A DNA stretch of 64,000 nucleotides, from positions 100,222,718 through 100,286,717 of the forward strand of contig OV884059.1 in NCBI GenBank assembly GCA_930367215.1. Direction: 5' to 3'. The translations under genes were made by a program, and so were the position numbers. Under the pieces are notes generated by a model. The model made no database searches, had not been told where the DNA came from, and worked only from the letters and a program-made list of their open reading frames with translations. Positions within the stretch are counted from its first letter, which is position 1. Every line of letters starts with the position of its first letter. Below are positions 31,401 through 42,878 of this stretch, in pieces. Source of the stretch: Pollenia angustigena (Eukaryota > Arthropoda > Insecta > Diptera > Polleniidae).

Positions 31401-33185
31401 ATGAATTCCAAAATAAGTATGAACATCAAAAAGCAATTTTACAAATTCATTATTTTATTTCTAATTGTAAGAATTTCCATTGCTAAATTAACTCCACCTG
31501 AAAATAGAAATGAACCTTACTTTCCTTTACGCATCATTAATGAACTAAATCAGAAACTCGACATAAAATGGAATGCTGTGGTCAGCCTAGAATATAGACA
31601 TGAATTGGAAGATGCGCTGAAATCATTGCGTTTACCAGTACTGTTAATAACTAAGAAATTAGACACAAACATCAAGACAGTATATAGCGACCATGTTCTC
31701 ACTATAGTTTATTTACAATTTTCATCTTTAAATAATGTTTATGAAATCGTCGAAGAACTTTTAAAACATTCACAATTTACCCATATTTTATGGATAATGC
31801 CGGAAGCCAGCATGACAGACTTGTTGAGATTAGCAGACAAAAATTGGTTTTCTGCTTATACGAATGTTTTGTATTACACAGATGAGGGGTTATTTAGTTA
31901 CCAACCAGTGCCCAACATAACAATTTATCGTATAAGACATCTAAAAGAGTATGTCGATAGAAAAGAAGTACAAGATTTTCAACAATATCCCTTAAAAGTA
32001 CCCATTATTTCAGTTCCTCCACGTTGCTATTCTTTTCGAGACCGTTCTGGAAAAACAATAACTACTGGATATTTATATAAAATGATTAAAATTTTTGCAC
32101 AACAGCATAATTTCCGATTAATTGATATTCAAGGCTATAATATGAGCTTTGATTATGAGAAACTAACACAGGGTGCGAATAACAAATCTTTTGATATTGT
32201 GCCTTTTGGAATGTTTTTTTACGATCGTTTGGCTGGTAGTAGTAGCGTTGTTTTGTGGAATGTGAAAATGATTGTTATGGTACCTTATCCCGCACCTCTG
32301 TCCAGAACTGAATATTTTCTACATCCCTACACTGTTGCGACCAGGATCTGTGTTCTGCTGCTGCTGTTATTTTGTGTTTTGGCAGTTTCTTTTATTGACT
32401 ACCGGCAACACTATACGATTGACAGAGATCTTAGCAAATCTGCTTTGTATGTTCTGGCCGTGTTCATCTGTCAATATCACTCAAATTGTAAGGTCAAAAC
32501 TTTTATGCACAAGTTGGTTTATTTTCTGATGTTTATTAATGGTTTCATTTTGACCAATTTGTATTTGGCCAAATTATCCACCCTTTTCGTGCAAGATATT
32601 TATGAAGCGAAAATAGAAAAATTGGAGGATCTAAACAAAACTTCACACCAATTTCTAACAACTCAAGATAATTATAATTATATAGACAAGACACTTGATA
32701 TACGAGAATTTGTAGTAAAAAAGACAAAAATTGTTGGTGTAAGCGAAGCGTTTCAAGCCCACAATGAGCTGAATAATTCATATATGCTGATGGGCTTAGA
32801 AAATAAAGTGGATTTCATATTCTTTCAGCAGCGTTATCTAAAAGTTCCTCGTTTGTATAAAATCAATGAAGCCATCTTGATAATGCAGGAGTATTTTACC
32901 GCACGTCGAGACTTGCCTTATCTCCAGTTATTCAATCGTTATTTGAAATACATAATGGAATCTGGTATTCTTGCTAAATTTATGGAAGATACTAACTTCG
33001 ATGGCATTCTTAGTGGAGAAATTCGTTTCTTTAGTGAAACTGAAAGCAGCGATGTGCTATTAGATTTTAATTATTTTAAGATTTTGTTTCTTTTATTTTT
33101 ATTCGGTATGTGTGTTTCTCTAATTGTATTTATACTGGAGTTGTTATATGCAAAATATGTTAAGAAAATCAATCCTTGTTTTTAA
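31401..33185 (+). CDS. Divergent ionotropic receptor 2 (chemosensory IR)
   Basis: Intronless gene for a 594-residue ionotropic receptor, paralog of the minus-strand gene at 13311-15146. An in-frame second ATG at 31419 (MNIKKQF) is the one conserved in the paralog; either could be used. Features in order: signal peptide (FIILFLIVRISIA), N-terminal domain, S1 lobe (ISVPPRCYSF), membrane segments at VCVLLLLLFCVLAVSFIDY-like, ALYVLAVFICQY and LVYFLMFINGFILTNLYLA, S2 lobe, and the last helix (FLFGMCVSLIVFILELLY). It ends soon after KKINPCF; the paralog's extension aligns to this gene's 3' UTR. The frame is intact with no stops, so it is probably functional. A role in taste or smell is inferred from the family. 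Confidence 0.9.
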   Translation: MNSKISMNIKKQFYKFIILFLIVRISIAKLTPPENRNEPYFPLRIINELNQKLDIKWNAVVSLEYRHELEDALKSLRLPVLLITKKLDTNIKTVYSDHVLTIVYLQFSSLNNVYEIVEELLKHSQFTHILWIMPEASMTDLLRLADKNWFSAYTNVLYYTDEGLFSYQPVPNITIYRIRHLKEYVDRKEVQDFQQYPLKVPIISVPPRCYSFRDRSGKTITTGYLYKMIKIFAQQHNFRLIDIQGYNMSFDYEKLTQGANNKSFDIVPFGMFFYDRLAGSSSVVLWNVKMIVMVPYPAPLSRTEYFLHPYTVATRICVLLLLLFCVLAVSFIDYRQHYTIDRDLSKSALYVLAVFICQYHSNCKVKTFMHKLVYFLMFINGFILTNLYLAKLSTLFVQDIYEAKIEKLEDLNKTSHQFLTTQDNYNYIDKTLDIREFVVKKTKIVGVSEAFQAHNELNNSYMLMGLENKVDFIFFQQRYLKVPRLYKINEAILIMQEYFTARRDLPYLQLFNRYLKYIMESGILAKFMEDTNFDGILSGEIRFFSETESSDVLLDFNYFKILFLLFLFGMCVSLIVFILELLYAKYVKKINPCF

Positions 33186-33206
33186 ATTGAATTGGAGTAA
33201 AATTTA

Positions 33207-33212
33207 AATAAA
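33207..33212 (+). terminator. Polyadenylation signal of receptor 2
   Basis: AATAAA 22 bp after the stop codon. Confidence 0.55.
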
Positions 33213-33415
33213 ACAAATTTTACAAACCCCAGTAAAAAATTTTATCATTTTGCGAAGCACTAAAGGTACATTTAAAAAAATAAGCGCACAAATATGCGCT
33301 ACGCAATAAGACATACAGAAATGCAGTAAAGTAAGTGAAAGAACTCTCAACAACTTTTATTAAACAAAATAACATTTCAAGTGCTACGGCATTCCCTTAC
33401 CACGAAGCAGGTTTG

Positions 33416-33623
33416 TAAGGGAGAATACTAAAAAATAACAGTATCAAAACATTCAGTGTGTAAAGCTGATCGTTACATCCAACAATTTTTATGTGCGCTG
33501 AATAATGCGCTTTTTGTGTCAAAAATGTATTGCTTCAAAGTGGGAACTCGCCATATAAAATTCATGTCTTCCGTAAGCGCAATGGTAAGCGAAACTTTTA
33601 TGTTTCTCCCTTACAAACCTGCT
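33416..33623. mobile_element. Small MITE with 20 bp inverted repeats
   Basis: AGCAGGTTTGTAAGGGAGAA at the left and its near-perfect reverse complement ending at 33623. Flanks ACGA and ACGT give no sure target duplication. No coding content. Confidence 0.6.
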
Positions 33624-34283
33624 ACGTTGGAAGCTCCATTTTTTATTGGGACGTTCCTGTTTTTATAGTTCATAAATTATAATCACTTATATATATTTCT
33701 TATTTTAGTTGTCATTTACCTTTTCCATAACAACTCTTAAATTTACTCCATTTCTGTGAAACGTTTAAATGAAAAGTTTCTTTAGATTTTCATAATACTT
33801 TTTATTCCCGTTCAATGCAAAAATTAAAGCCAATATCAAAATATTATTATACAAAATGGTTTCATCATTTCACAGCACAAGCGATTCTTCTTTTGTGAAA
33901 CGGTGTTAAACTATATTTTTTAAAAGATTTTTCTACACAAATTATTTTTAGGTGAAAAGCATGGAAAAAGTAGCATAGCGATTTTTATGGAATAAATAAA
34001 ATAAAATTGTTAATGCAGTCATATTCTTTTTTCTGGTTTGACACTTGTTTTCAAATTTTCTTAGCATAGTGGCAAAAATTTCGTAGCCACATATGGAATG
34101 AAACCCTTTAATTATAATTACAACGAGAATCAGAAAAGAGTTTTTTTTTTAAATAAAGTGAAAAGCAGTTGCGAAAACTAAAATGAAAGTTTTTTTCACT
34201 TCAATTTATCGCAGAACGAGAGTGGACTCCCTGAAATGGATTTATTAAATTTAATATTTTTACTTGGGATGAGATTTTAATGC
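33624..34283. other. AT-rich spacer
   Basis: Nothing recognised. Confidence 0.45.
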
Positions 34284-35575
34284 GGCTGTAGGAAATATCG
34301 CCCAGAGAAAAATGGCCCAAAAAAAAAAAAAAATTAAAAATCGCCCAAATGAAGAATCGCCCAAAAGAACATGAAAAATTACCCAAAAAGTTTTATATGA
34401 AATTTTGCCCAAAAGAAACGAAAAAGAGCCCAAAATAAAAATGAAAAATGACCCAAAAAGAAAAAACGAATTTTTTCCCAAAAAAAAAAAAAAACAATTA
34501 AAAATTACCCAATTTGCAAAACAGTGTTTATTATTCATATAAATTTAGTAACTTACAAATATAAGAGAAAAACATGTTTTATCATGGTCACAACCAACAA
34601 AACTATTTTTAAAGAAACTTATTTTTCCATAATGTGGTTGTCGGTGACAATGATTTGGTTAAATTAAACATAATATGGTCAACATTTTTTTAAAAATGGT
34701 TTTGTTGTTTTTTCTCTGGGTGCATTTATTAAACATATAACGAAAACACTTTTGGGCGCAAGGATTTTCTCCCCTATGTTGTAACAAATGCAGCTCTTAC
34801 TTAAGCGTCTCGGTATAGCCAGCCTTCGGCCGGGCGCAAGGATTTTCTACTCTATGGTATAACAAAAACCGGCTTCGCTAACTTAAGCTTCTCTGCATAG
34901 CCGGCCTTCGGCCGGGCGCAAGGATTTTCTTCTTTATGGTATAACAAGTAACGGTTTTGCTAAGTAAAGCTTCTAAAATCTGCCTTGTTTCCGAACGAAG
35001 GCCGACTTCGCAGATAAGCTTTAGTTATCGAAGCCAGTATTTGTTATACCATAGAGGAGAAAATCCTTGCGCCTGGCCGAAGGCCGGCTGGGCAGAGAAG
35101 CTTTAGTTAGCGAAGCCGGTTTTTGTCATACCATAGAGGAGAAAATCCTTGCCCCTGCCGAAGGCCGGCTGTTCAGAGAAGCTTTAGTTAGCAAAGCCGG
35201 TACTTGTTTTTATCAAAGAGGAGAAAATCCTTGCGCCCGGCCATAGGCCGGCTATGCTTTCGAGTTTGTAAGCTATGCTTTCGAGTTTGTCCACGGACAC
35301 TATGACACTGGACGTTATGACATGCCACCTTTTGCAATATGTCCCGTTATTTTTATAAATAACATTAAGGTATTCCTCGTATAGTAATAATGAATGATTT
35401 AGACAAATAGTATGCCCGAAAAAATGGGCTATTTTTCATATAATATTTTTGGGTGATTTTCATAATGAAAAATCACCAAATTTCAAAAATGAAAAATCAC
35501 CCAATAGTAACGAAAAATAGCCCAACAATTTTGGGTCACTTTTCATATGAATTCGGGCCCAATTTTACATAAATT
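34284..35575. mobile_element. Foldback element I (family 1), right end lost
   Basis: Starts with the family terminus GGCTGTAGGAAATATCGCCC. The left flank (to about 34540) is built from reiterated words of the type AATCGCCCAAA/GACCCAAAA. Next comes a CATAATATGG segment (34560-34735), the palindromic GC-rich array (34750-35265), a GGACACTATGACACT word block (35290-35340) and a second word zone ending near 35575. It is the same family as 42879-44332 but in opposite orientation: its right word zone matches the left zone of that element. The expected right terminus is missing. Confidence 0.75.
34750..35265. repeat. Palindromic GC-rich minisatellite array 1
   Basis: Three plus-orientation and three minus-orientation copies of an approximately 80 bp unit face each other around a unique centre (about 34975-35020, with GTTTCCGAACGAAGGCC). 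Each unit contains GCCGGCCTTCGGCCGGGC (a self-complementary stem), GCGCAAGGATTTTCT, CTCTATGGTATAACAA and GGCTTCGCTAACTAAAGC. The inner copies are more diverged. Its GC content contrasts strongly with the surrounding AT-rich DNA. Confidence 0.9.
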
Positions 35576-35781
35576 TTTGTTTCTTAAAATAAATGAGAAC
35601 AATTTTCTAAAAAGAAAAAATTTAAAATTAAAAATTTATTTTCAGATCCCATTTTGATTCCAGATCAGTAGTGCAATTCACTAACTTTTAACACTTTAAA
35701 AAGTGTTAACTTTACCCACACATCTTGATGTTTGCACTTACCACTAAGTGATTCACTAACTTATTTATAACCACTGTATAT

Positions 35782-36000
35782 GGGCAGTTTCAGCGAAAAG
35801 TCTACTTTTTGTCACGTAACGCCAGAAGTAATTTTAATTGTTTCTCAAACAATTTTATATTTATATTTTGGTGTAAAGCGCAACTAGCACTACATTTTTA
35901 AGCAAAAGGGATATCATTTGAAAAACATGGTTATAAAATACAAGCTTTTTTGCATTCTGGCGTTACATTAAAAAGAGTTGACTTTTCGCTGAAAATGCCC
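35782..36000. mobile_element. 219 bp MITE with 45 bp inverted repeats
   Basis: Left end GGGCAGTTTCAGCGAAAAGT and right end, reverse-complemented, GGGCATTTTCAGCGAAAAGT; pairing reaches through the block ACGCCAGAA. No clear target duplication. The related word CACGCCAG recurs at 36170. Confidence 0.75.
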
Positions 36001-36364
36001 AAATGTACCTTTAAACGAGCAAAGATTTTTAAATTTGGTAGCTTGAAAAATAAATTTATATAAGTCCAAATCTTACTAAAAAAGGTTTTATACAAAACGT
36101 CTTGCTCAATTCGCAGTCTTATGCAGTTTTGTAATGCAAGTCAAAATACAAGTCCGTTTTTTTAACGTCACGCCAGCGCATATTTTTGCTTATCCTTAGC
36201 GTCCATTGCTGTTATTTTTTTTTTCTGAATATAGTGCTACTTCATTACTTTGTATATATAAAAACCCTTTTTACAAATTTGACTTTTTCATTTAATTTTG
36301 TGATACAAATATCACGGCACGTCAAAATGGAAATGCCCTGATATAACCACACCAAAAATGGTGG
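36001..36364. other. Spacer between MITE and LINE C
   Basis: Nothing further recognised. Confidence 0.45.
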
Positions 36365-36490
36365 TGTTAATTTTTTTTTTTTTTTTTTTTTTTTATTAAG
36401 TCTATGGATTACATCCTTACAGACTATACAATGTGACATAAAAAAAAAATTTACATATGTAGAATAATTAAAAATATACAGTTTTTTGTT

Positions 36491-39405
36491 TTAAGTGTTT
36501 AAATAAATTATTATGTTTCGTTTTACAATTGTAGAAGTTAATGAGAAATCAATTAATTTATACAAGTCATTTAAATCTTTTCCAACTCTCTGCCATGGAT
36601 CAGCATTAGCGTAATTGCAGCGAAAAAATGGTAATGCTATGGGGCAAAAGTAACGAGTAGGTCTTTGAGGGACATTGAAAGTAATATTTTCCAAAAGAAA
36701 CTCTGATGAAATATCGCCATTGATTATATTTAACATAAAGGATACATTTAGCATAATTCTTCGGCTTTTTAAAGTTGGTAGTTTAATTAGACTAAGTCTA
36801 CTTGGATATGATGGTAGATTTATAGACGGATTCCATTGTAAACCTCGCAGACAAAACAGAAGAAATTGTTTTTGAACAGATTCGATATGGTTACTATGTA
36901 CGTTGTATTGCGGGTCCCAAATTACGGATCCATATTCAAGGATCGGTCTAACAAGCGAGGTATATAGCTGTTTTGTAATATCGGGATCGGTAAACTCCTT
37001 TGCCCATCGTTTGATGAAGGCAAGAACACCTCTGGCTTTATTGACGGTCATATGAATATGTGGAACAAAACTCAGTTTTTGATCGAGTTAAACTCCAAGA
37101 TCAAGAAAAACATCAACTAGATCCAGTTTATGCTCTCCTAGAACGTAATGAACGTTAACGCAGTTCCTCCTAAAGAATCGCACATATTTGCACTTTTTTA
37201 GATTAAGATCCATAAGATTAGCTTTACACCACTGATAAAAATTATCCAGATCGTTTTGTAGAAAAATATGTTCGTATGGGTTTTTATAGCTAAAGTAAAT
37301 TTTGACATCATCAGCGTACAATAAAATGTTACAGTATTTTATTATTGTTGGAAGATCATTAATAAACAAGCTAAAAAGAATAGGTCCAAGATGGCTTCCT
37401 TGAGGTACTCCAGAAATAACACGTATGATCTTAGAAGATTTATTTTTAAATCGGACAGTCTGTGTTCGATCACAAAGGTATGTTTTGATCCAATTAAGGC
37501 TATTCGAATTTAGACCAAGTGAGTCCAGTTTACAGAGAAGAAGGTTATGATTGACTTTATCAAAAGCTTTACTGAAGTCAGTGTAGACCGCATCCGTTTG
37601 TTGTCCCTTAACAAATCCTCGATTAACATGTGTTGTAAGATTCAAAAGGTTAGTAGTTGTTGAGCAACCTTTACGAAAGCCATGCTGAAAAGGTGATAAT
37701 GTAGATTTTACTTGATGACAGAAAAAATCTGTAACAATTTTTTCGAAAACTTTTGGAATAGCACTAAGTTTGGCAATGCCCCTATAATTTATCACATTTG
37801 ACTTAGATCCAGATTTAAATAATGGTATTATATACGATTTTCTCCAAAGCTTAGGAAAATAACCGTGCTTGATTGAAATGTTAAATATGTACGATAAAGG
37901 GGTGGTAAGACTTTCGGCACATTTATTTAATATGCAACTTGGAACTCCATCAGGTCCATGATTAAAAGATATTTTTAAATTTTTTAAGTTTTGAGAAATC
38001 AGTGAATGTTCAATGGAGGGAAAACATATTTGATTTGTTGAACGCAGAGGATATGGATAATTATCAGATAGGTTATATTTGACATCAGTATAGGTTTTAG
38101 CAAAAAAATCAGCAAACATGTTGCTTATGGTAGCAGCAACATCAGATTCTTGACCTTCAAATTTCATAGCAGGTGGAAATTCTAGGCATCTTCTTTTGGA
38201 ATTCACAAAATTATAAAAAGATTTAGGATTAAGTTTGAAATCGTTTTTTAGATTATTTATATAGTTATTGTACAGCGATGTGTTGAGCAAATTATATTCC
38301 GCACGGCAGATTGAGTAATTTCCAAAATCAATAAGTGAATTAGATTGTTTGTGTTTTTTATAGAGTTTGTTCTTCTTATTTTTAAGTTTTGATAGTTGTT
38401 TGGAGCTCCAAGGGGGACCAGATTGTTTGTGAGTTACTTTTTTTGGCACACATTTATCCATAATATCAAAAAGAGTTTTATAAAAAGTATCGATCATTAA
38501 ATCAATAGCCAAATGGCTGGTATTAGACAAATATAGCAGGTCTTGCCAGTTTGTATTAATAATAAGATTGTTAAGCATATTATCGTTTGACTTTTTGAAA
38601 CAAAATATTCTCTCTTTGTCATTGTCACTTTGTGGCTCTGGGCCAAGCTGTATAGAACATCTTAAATCCAAAGTCGGGTGGTAAGGATCTTCAGGAGTTG
38701 TTACAGGGCTAGATCTTTTTATTGAACAGTCAGTTGGATCATTGACAAATACTAAGTCTAATATTTTGCCTTTACTGTTTTGTATATAATTCATTTGAAA
38801 TAGACAGAGATCCGATAACTCATTTAGGAAATTATCACTATGTAAATTTGTATAAATTGGAACCATGTTTGGTGTGTCAGGTAAATGATTCCAAGATACT
38901 GATGGTAAGTTAAAATCACCAAAAACAAAAATAGAATCAATATGATTGGCTGCAAGTACAACATTTTTTATAGCATGTAAGTGATCATCATAGACAGATG
39001 GTATAGATCTAGGTGGAATGTATGAGCATGTTATAAAGACGTTTTTATTTTTTAGTTTTATTAAAACACTGATAAATTCCAAATCTGGTGTAGAATCAGA
39101 CAATAATAGTTCTGAATGAAAACGATTGGATACTGCAATGAGTACCCCACTGCCCTTACGAATAGTACCTTCAGTAGAAACCTCAGCATCATCTTCAGTA
39201 CTTAAAACAGATCTGTTGCGCCTATAGATTTGATATTCGTTACATAGTATTTCCATGTTAAACACGTTGTCTGTTAACCATGTTTCGGTAAATACTATAA
39301 TATGATAGTTAAAATCGAAGCTTTCTTTATATAATTTGGATAGTTTGGTGTTTAAACCTCGAACATTTTGATATATGATATACAGTTGGTTATCAGGTAA
39401 ATTAC
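36491..39405 (-). pseudogene. LINE C ORF2: endonuclease-reverse transcriptase, one premature stop
   Basis: About 970 codons. The frame opens near 39405 without an ATG (IIYQNVRGLNTKLSKLY, the endonuclease N-terminus), and its first in-frame ATG is at 39265. Endonuclease motifs: VFTETWL, FVFGDFNLPSVSWN (catalytic Asp) and HPTLDL (His). RT motifs: NYRGIAKLSAIPKVFEKI, QHGFRKGCSTTTNLL, the first catalytic Asp in VYTDFSKAFDKVNH, SGVPQGSHLGPILFSLFIND and the catalytic YADDVKIYFSY. The thumb and C-terminus follow (SLVRPILEYGSVIWDPQYN). A single TAA at 37088-37090 separates 37088-39265 from 36491-37051; the frame is otherwise continuous. Product: target-primed reverse transcription of the element RNA. 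Confidence 0.88.
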
Positions 39406-40251
39406 TTAGTTTTTTGAATTTGTTGGATTATTTAGCGGCAATTGAACAATATTATTTCTAGTTCTACGAGGGTTTTCTTTAAGTTCATACTTACGAACTA
39501 ATGCGTTATCGGGCCAGAAGTTAGAATCCAAAATTTGTTCGAAGAGATCAGCGGGAACAGTTATTTTAAAAGATGTTATATCTCTAGGTTGAGAATACTT
39601 AAATTTTTTAATTAAAATTGTTGAATCACATTTCAGTTTATTAGTAATATAACTATTGATCTGGGCTTCAGACGTATCGTATGCAAATCGAGAAATAAAT
39701 ATAGATTTTTTTGGAGGAATGATTTTTAATTGTGTACTTTGTTCGGCAATGTTACGTTGTTGTGAAGTATTTTGGTGTTGAACAGATGATGAAGCAGAGT
39801 TTAAATCAGTTTCAGTTTCCATTTCATTGGATAACTCAGACTGGTTTAAATTTAAAATTTGACTATCAACTTGATTTTTTATTTCGGTTTGATTGTTCAA
39901 TGCTTGTTGAATTGTTGGAGTATCATCAGGTTTAGCGGTTTGGTTGTTAGATGCAGTTTGTTTGTTAGGTTCGGGTTGTATTGGCGTTTCGTTAGATTTA
40001 GCAGCGATTCGTTTAGATGCCCTCTTAGGCTTTGGCGATTCAGAAGGTGATTTACAAAGTTTATCCAATGATTTAAAATTTTTAAAAATTTCTTCGTATT
40101 CAACAAGTTTATTTGAAATAACAGAAAACTCCTTTTTTATTTCATTAAACTTGTTGCGATTCGATTTTATAAATTTATAAAAATCAATATCACAATTTTT
40201 AAACGAAACAATTTTTGCTTGAAAAGCATAGTGAATTGCATTACAGATCAA
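39406..40251 (-). pseudogene. LINE C ORF1 (RNA-binding/chaperone protein)
   Basis: About 281 codons or more. The frame continues upstream of 40251 to a stop near 40335 without any ATG. The N-terminus has CLICNAIHYAFQAKIVSFK, probably the second half of a zinc finger cut by 5' truncation. A Glu/Lys coiled segment follows, then a basic, proline-rich patch (PKPKRASKRIAAK), a long Gln/Asn/Thr-rich linker, and a folded C-terminal part (IFISRFAYDTSEAQINSYI, then FKITVPADLFEQIL) of the kind seen in CR1/Jockey-group ORF1 proteins. The stop overlaps the ORF2 frame. Confidence 0.7.
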
Positions 40252-40360
40252 ACATATTTGAAATTTATTTAATATTTTGAAATCCTTAATTTCTCTTGCA
40301 AAACGTTTAAGGTTTTTTTTTTGGAATTTGTCAGGCTATTCTTCATTCCACATTGTTAAT

Positions 40361-40917
40361 TTTACTTTCTGCAATATCAATTAATTTGACTTGAATATTA
40401 AGTGAACTAAATCCCTTCTAATTAGTTATTGTTTAACCAATATATCCGTAATTGGAAAGTACAAATGCTAATTGACTTCTGATGTTTTTTTGAATGGAAT
40501 ATTTCTTTTACTTTTCTAATTGCTCGAAGATTTTTCAATACAATTCTAAAGCATCTCGCCAGGTTACCATCTTGTTACTACTGGCTGCGGTCTTTATTTC
40601 TTTACGTAAATTGCTGAAATTCAGTATCCAACTTAAGAATAGAGTGTTTGATCCCTAGGTAAAATGGACACCTACATACAACGGTTGGCCAGGTATTCAT
40701 AAAAGTACCAACGATGTTTATATATTCGAATTTCTAAAAGGTATGAGAGCTTTTAAAGAAAGAGAATACAATTTAAATTTTATTGTTTATCTTTATTACT
40801 CAAAAAGATAAATGGTTTACAAAAAAAGTACCAAAATTATATTTTTGCCTTTTTTTTTGTAAACAAAATTTCATAAAAGCACCAAACACATGAATATTAA
40901 ATTTTTGGTTCAATAAT
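40361..40917. other. AT-rich spacer
   Basis: Nothing recognised. Confidence 0.45.
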
Positions 40918-40926
40918 GATATTTTC

Positions 40927-41869
40927 GGCGGTATGAACTAAGTCCCCAATGAACTAACTCCCCAAACCCAAAATGAACTAAGTCCCCAAACGACTGTATG
41001 TGAAAAAACAACAACGATATTTGGGGACTTCGTTCACGTTTTTGGGGACATCGTTCATTTTATTTTTTGGGGAGTTAGTACATATGAACGAAGTCCCCAA
41101 AAAATAAAATGAACTAAACCCCTAAATTATTTTTTAAGGACTTAGTTCACTTTCATTAGACGACTTTTTTCACTCTTGCGGCTTCGCTAACTAAAGCTTC
41201 TCTGAACAGCCGGCCTTCGGCCGGGCGCAAAGATTATATCCTCTATGGTATAACAAAGACCGGCTTCGCTAACTAAAGCTTCTCTGTATAGCCGGCCTTC
41301 GGGCGTGCGCAAGGATTTTCTTCTCTATTGTATAACAAAGACCGGCTTCGCTAACTAAAGCTTCTCTGTATAGCCGGTCTTCGGCCGGGCGCAAGGATGC
41401 AGAGAAGCTTTAGTTAGCGAAGCCGGTCTTTGTTATACCATAGAGGAGAAAATCCTTGCACCTGGCCGAAGGCCGGCTATACAGAGAAGCTTTAGTTAGC
41501 GAAGCCGGTCTTTGTTATACCATAGAGGAGAAAATCCTTGCGCCCGGCCGCAGGCCGGCTATACAGAGAAGCTTTAGTTAGCGAAGCCGGTCTTTGTTAT
41601 ACCATGGAGGCCCAAAACAATTTCTATATTTTATTCATTTGGGGACTTAGTTCACTTTCATTAGAGGACTTTTTTCACTCTTGTGGAAATTTGGTGAAAT
41701 TGGGGTCTTAGTTCATTCCTGTTTAGGGACTTGGTTCACCTGTTTGGGGGCTAAGTTCATATTGGCATCTTCGGGTTTTTTCCATAAATGAACGACGTCC
41801 CAAAATTTGGGGACTTAGTTCATTTTGGGTTTGGGGAGTTAGTTCATTGGAGACTTAGTTCGTGCCGCC
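40927..41869. mobile_element. Foldback element II (family 2), 9 bp target duplication
   Basis: Perfect 9 bp duplication GATATTTTC at 40918-40926 and 41870-41878. Ends are GGCGGTATGAACTAAGTCCC and GGCGGCACGAACTAAGTCTC (reverse complement of right), and the inverted similarity runs about 65 bp. Both flanks are assembled from the words GAACTAAGTCCCC, GAACTAACTCCCC and TGAACGAAGTCCCC in both orientations. The centre is the same GC-rich palindromic array as in elements I and III. A 9 bp duplication and repeat-built inverted ends recall FB-type foldback or MULE elements. No ORF. Confidence 0.88.
41170..41610. repeat. Palindromic GC-rich minisatellite array 2
   Basis: Three plus copies (41175-41397) then three minus copies (41397-41610) of the roughly 80 bp unit, meeting almost directly at GCGCAAGGATGCAGAGAAGC (41389-41408). 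Copies are closer to each other than in array 1, suggesting recent homogenisation. Confidence 0.9.
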
Positions 41870-41878
41870 GATATTTTC

Positions 41879-42540
41879 CAATTTTACGCCTACCTCTGTT
41901 AGATGACGAGATATATTGTTACAGATTTTTTAACCCCCTATGAACTGAATTTCCAAAAGTCTCTACTTATTTTACTTACACATTGGGAGGAGAGTCTACA
42001 CACAATATTTCAAGTGTCTGGCTTAAGTTGTTTGGGCTGGACAATGATCACCCAGTCAGTCACGCTAATGCATTAAAAATATATGAAGTCACGAAAAATG
42101 ATCTGGTTACTGGGGTGGCAGGTGCTGGCATTTGAAATGTAGAGTACTTACTTTTGATACTTAAAAGGAATAGTCATAGTTATCACTTAACCTCCCCTAG
42201 ACACACCTTTTCTGTTATGGTCTCTTTAAATTTAGCTTACTTTAGGTTTTATTTATTTTTAAAGTAACTCACAATTTCTTCACTTATTCAAAAAAAATAA
42301 CGCCCACAAAATCACAATTATCACTAATACGGTTTAAACATTACGTCCTTACTTTTATTTTAACGTATAAAACTCAACTTTGAAAACCTTAAATTTGTAA
42401 GAAAAAAATTATCTACATTGCTCCAGTATTAACGGTAAAATATTCGCAAAGAAAAAACATGGTTGTTGTAAACATATTCTAAGAGCAACATATTATGATA
42501 AGAATTAGGATTGTAGTCACCATATTAGGATTATTATTGA
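41879..42540. other. AT-rich spacer
   Basis: Nothing recognised apart from scattered CATATTATGAT-type words toward its right end. Confidence 0.45.
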
Positions 42541-42559
42541 ATCATATTTTTACTAAATA

Positions 42560-42775
42560 TACTCGTACTATTACATCATAATATTTTTTCCTTAATCATA
42601 TTATTATTCTGTTAATCATACTAAGTTAAGAAGTAATCAAATTATTGTCATTTTAATCATAATAAGCTAAGAAATTAATCATATTATTGTCATGTTAATC
42701 ATAATAAGCTAAGAAGTAATCATATTATCATCATGTTAATCATAATAAATTTAGAAGCAATCATATTATGATACA
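42560..42775. repeat. Short tandem repeat, about 43-45 bp period
   Basis: Units of the form AATCATATTAT, then GTCATGTTAATCATAATAAG, then CTAAGAAGT repeat four or five times. Related CATAATATGATT words recur in inverse orientation at 44850-45000, on the far side of element III, as if they once formed a larger inverted element. Confidence 0.7.
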
Positions 42776-42878
42776 GCACCTTTCATAGCTGTCATACAAA
42801 TACAAAATAAATTTAAATATTTTTGAATCGATTTTTTATTTAGTGGCTTTTTACAATTTTTCTTAATGTTAATCAAAT

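Larger units (their letters stand above)
36372..40353 (-). mobile_element. Jockey-group LINE C, nearly complete
   Basis: Minus-strand LINE of about 4 kb. Poly-T at 36371-36393 is its poly(A) tail. TGTTAAT flanks both ends (36365-36371 and 40354-40360), a plausible target-site duplication. ORF1 (39406 to about 40300) overlaps the ORF2 reading frame (36491-39405). The only clear lesion in ORF2 is one stop codon, and ORF1 has no ATG, so the copy is probably slightly 5' truncated. This is the most intact LINE in the window. LINE H at 28.3 kb is a relative. Confidence 0.85.

Noticed and set aside
34201..34538. Small Phe/Gly-rich open frames
   Set aside because: They are translations of the CCCAAAA word zone of a foldback element, with no protein character beyond the repeat.
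41170..41610. CRISPR-like array: regularly repeated palindromic GC-rich units
   Set aside because: Units are about 80 bp, directly adjacent without unique spacers, and arranged head-to-head inside a transposon with target duplications in a fly-type genome. No cas genes.
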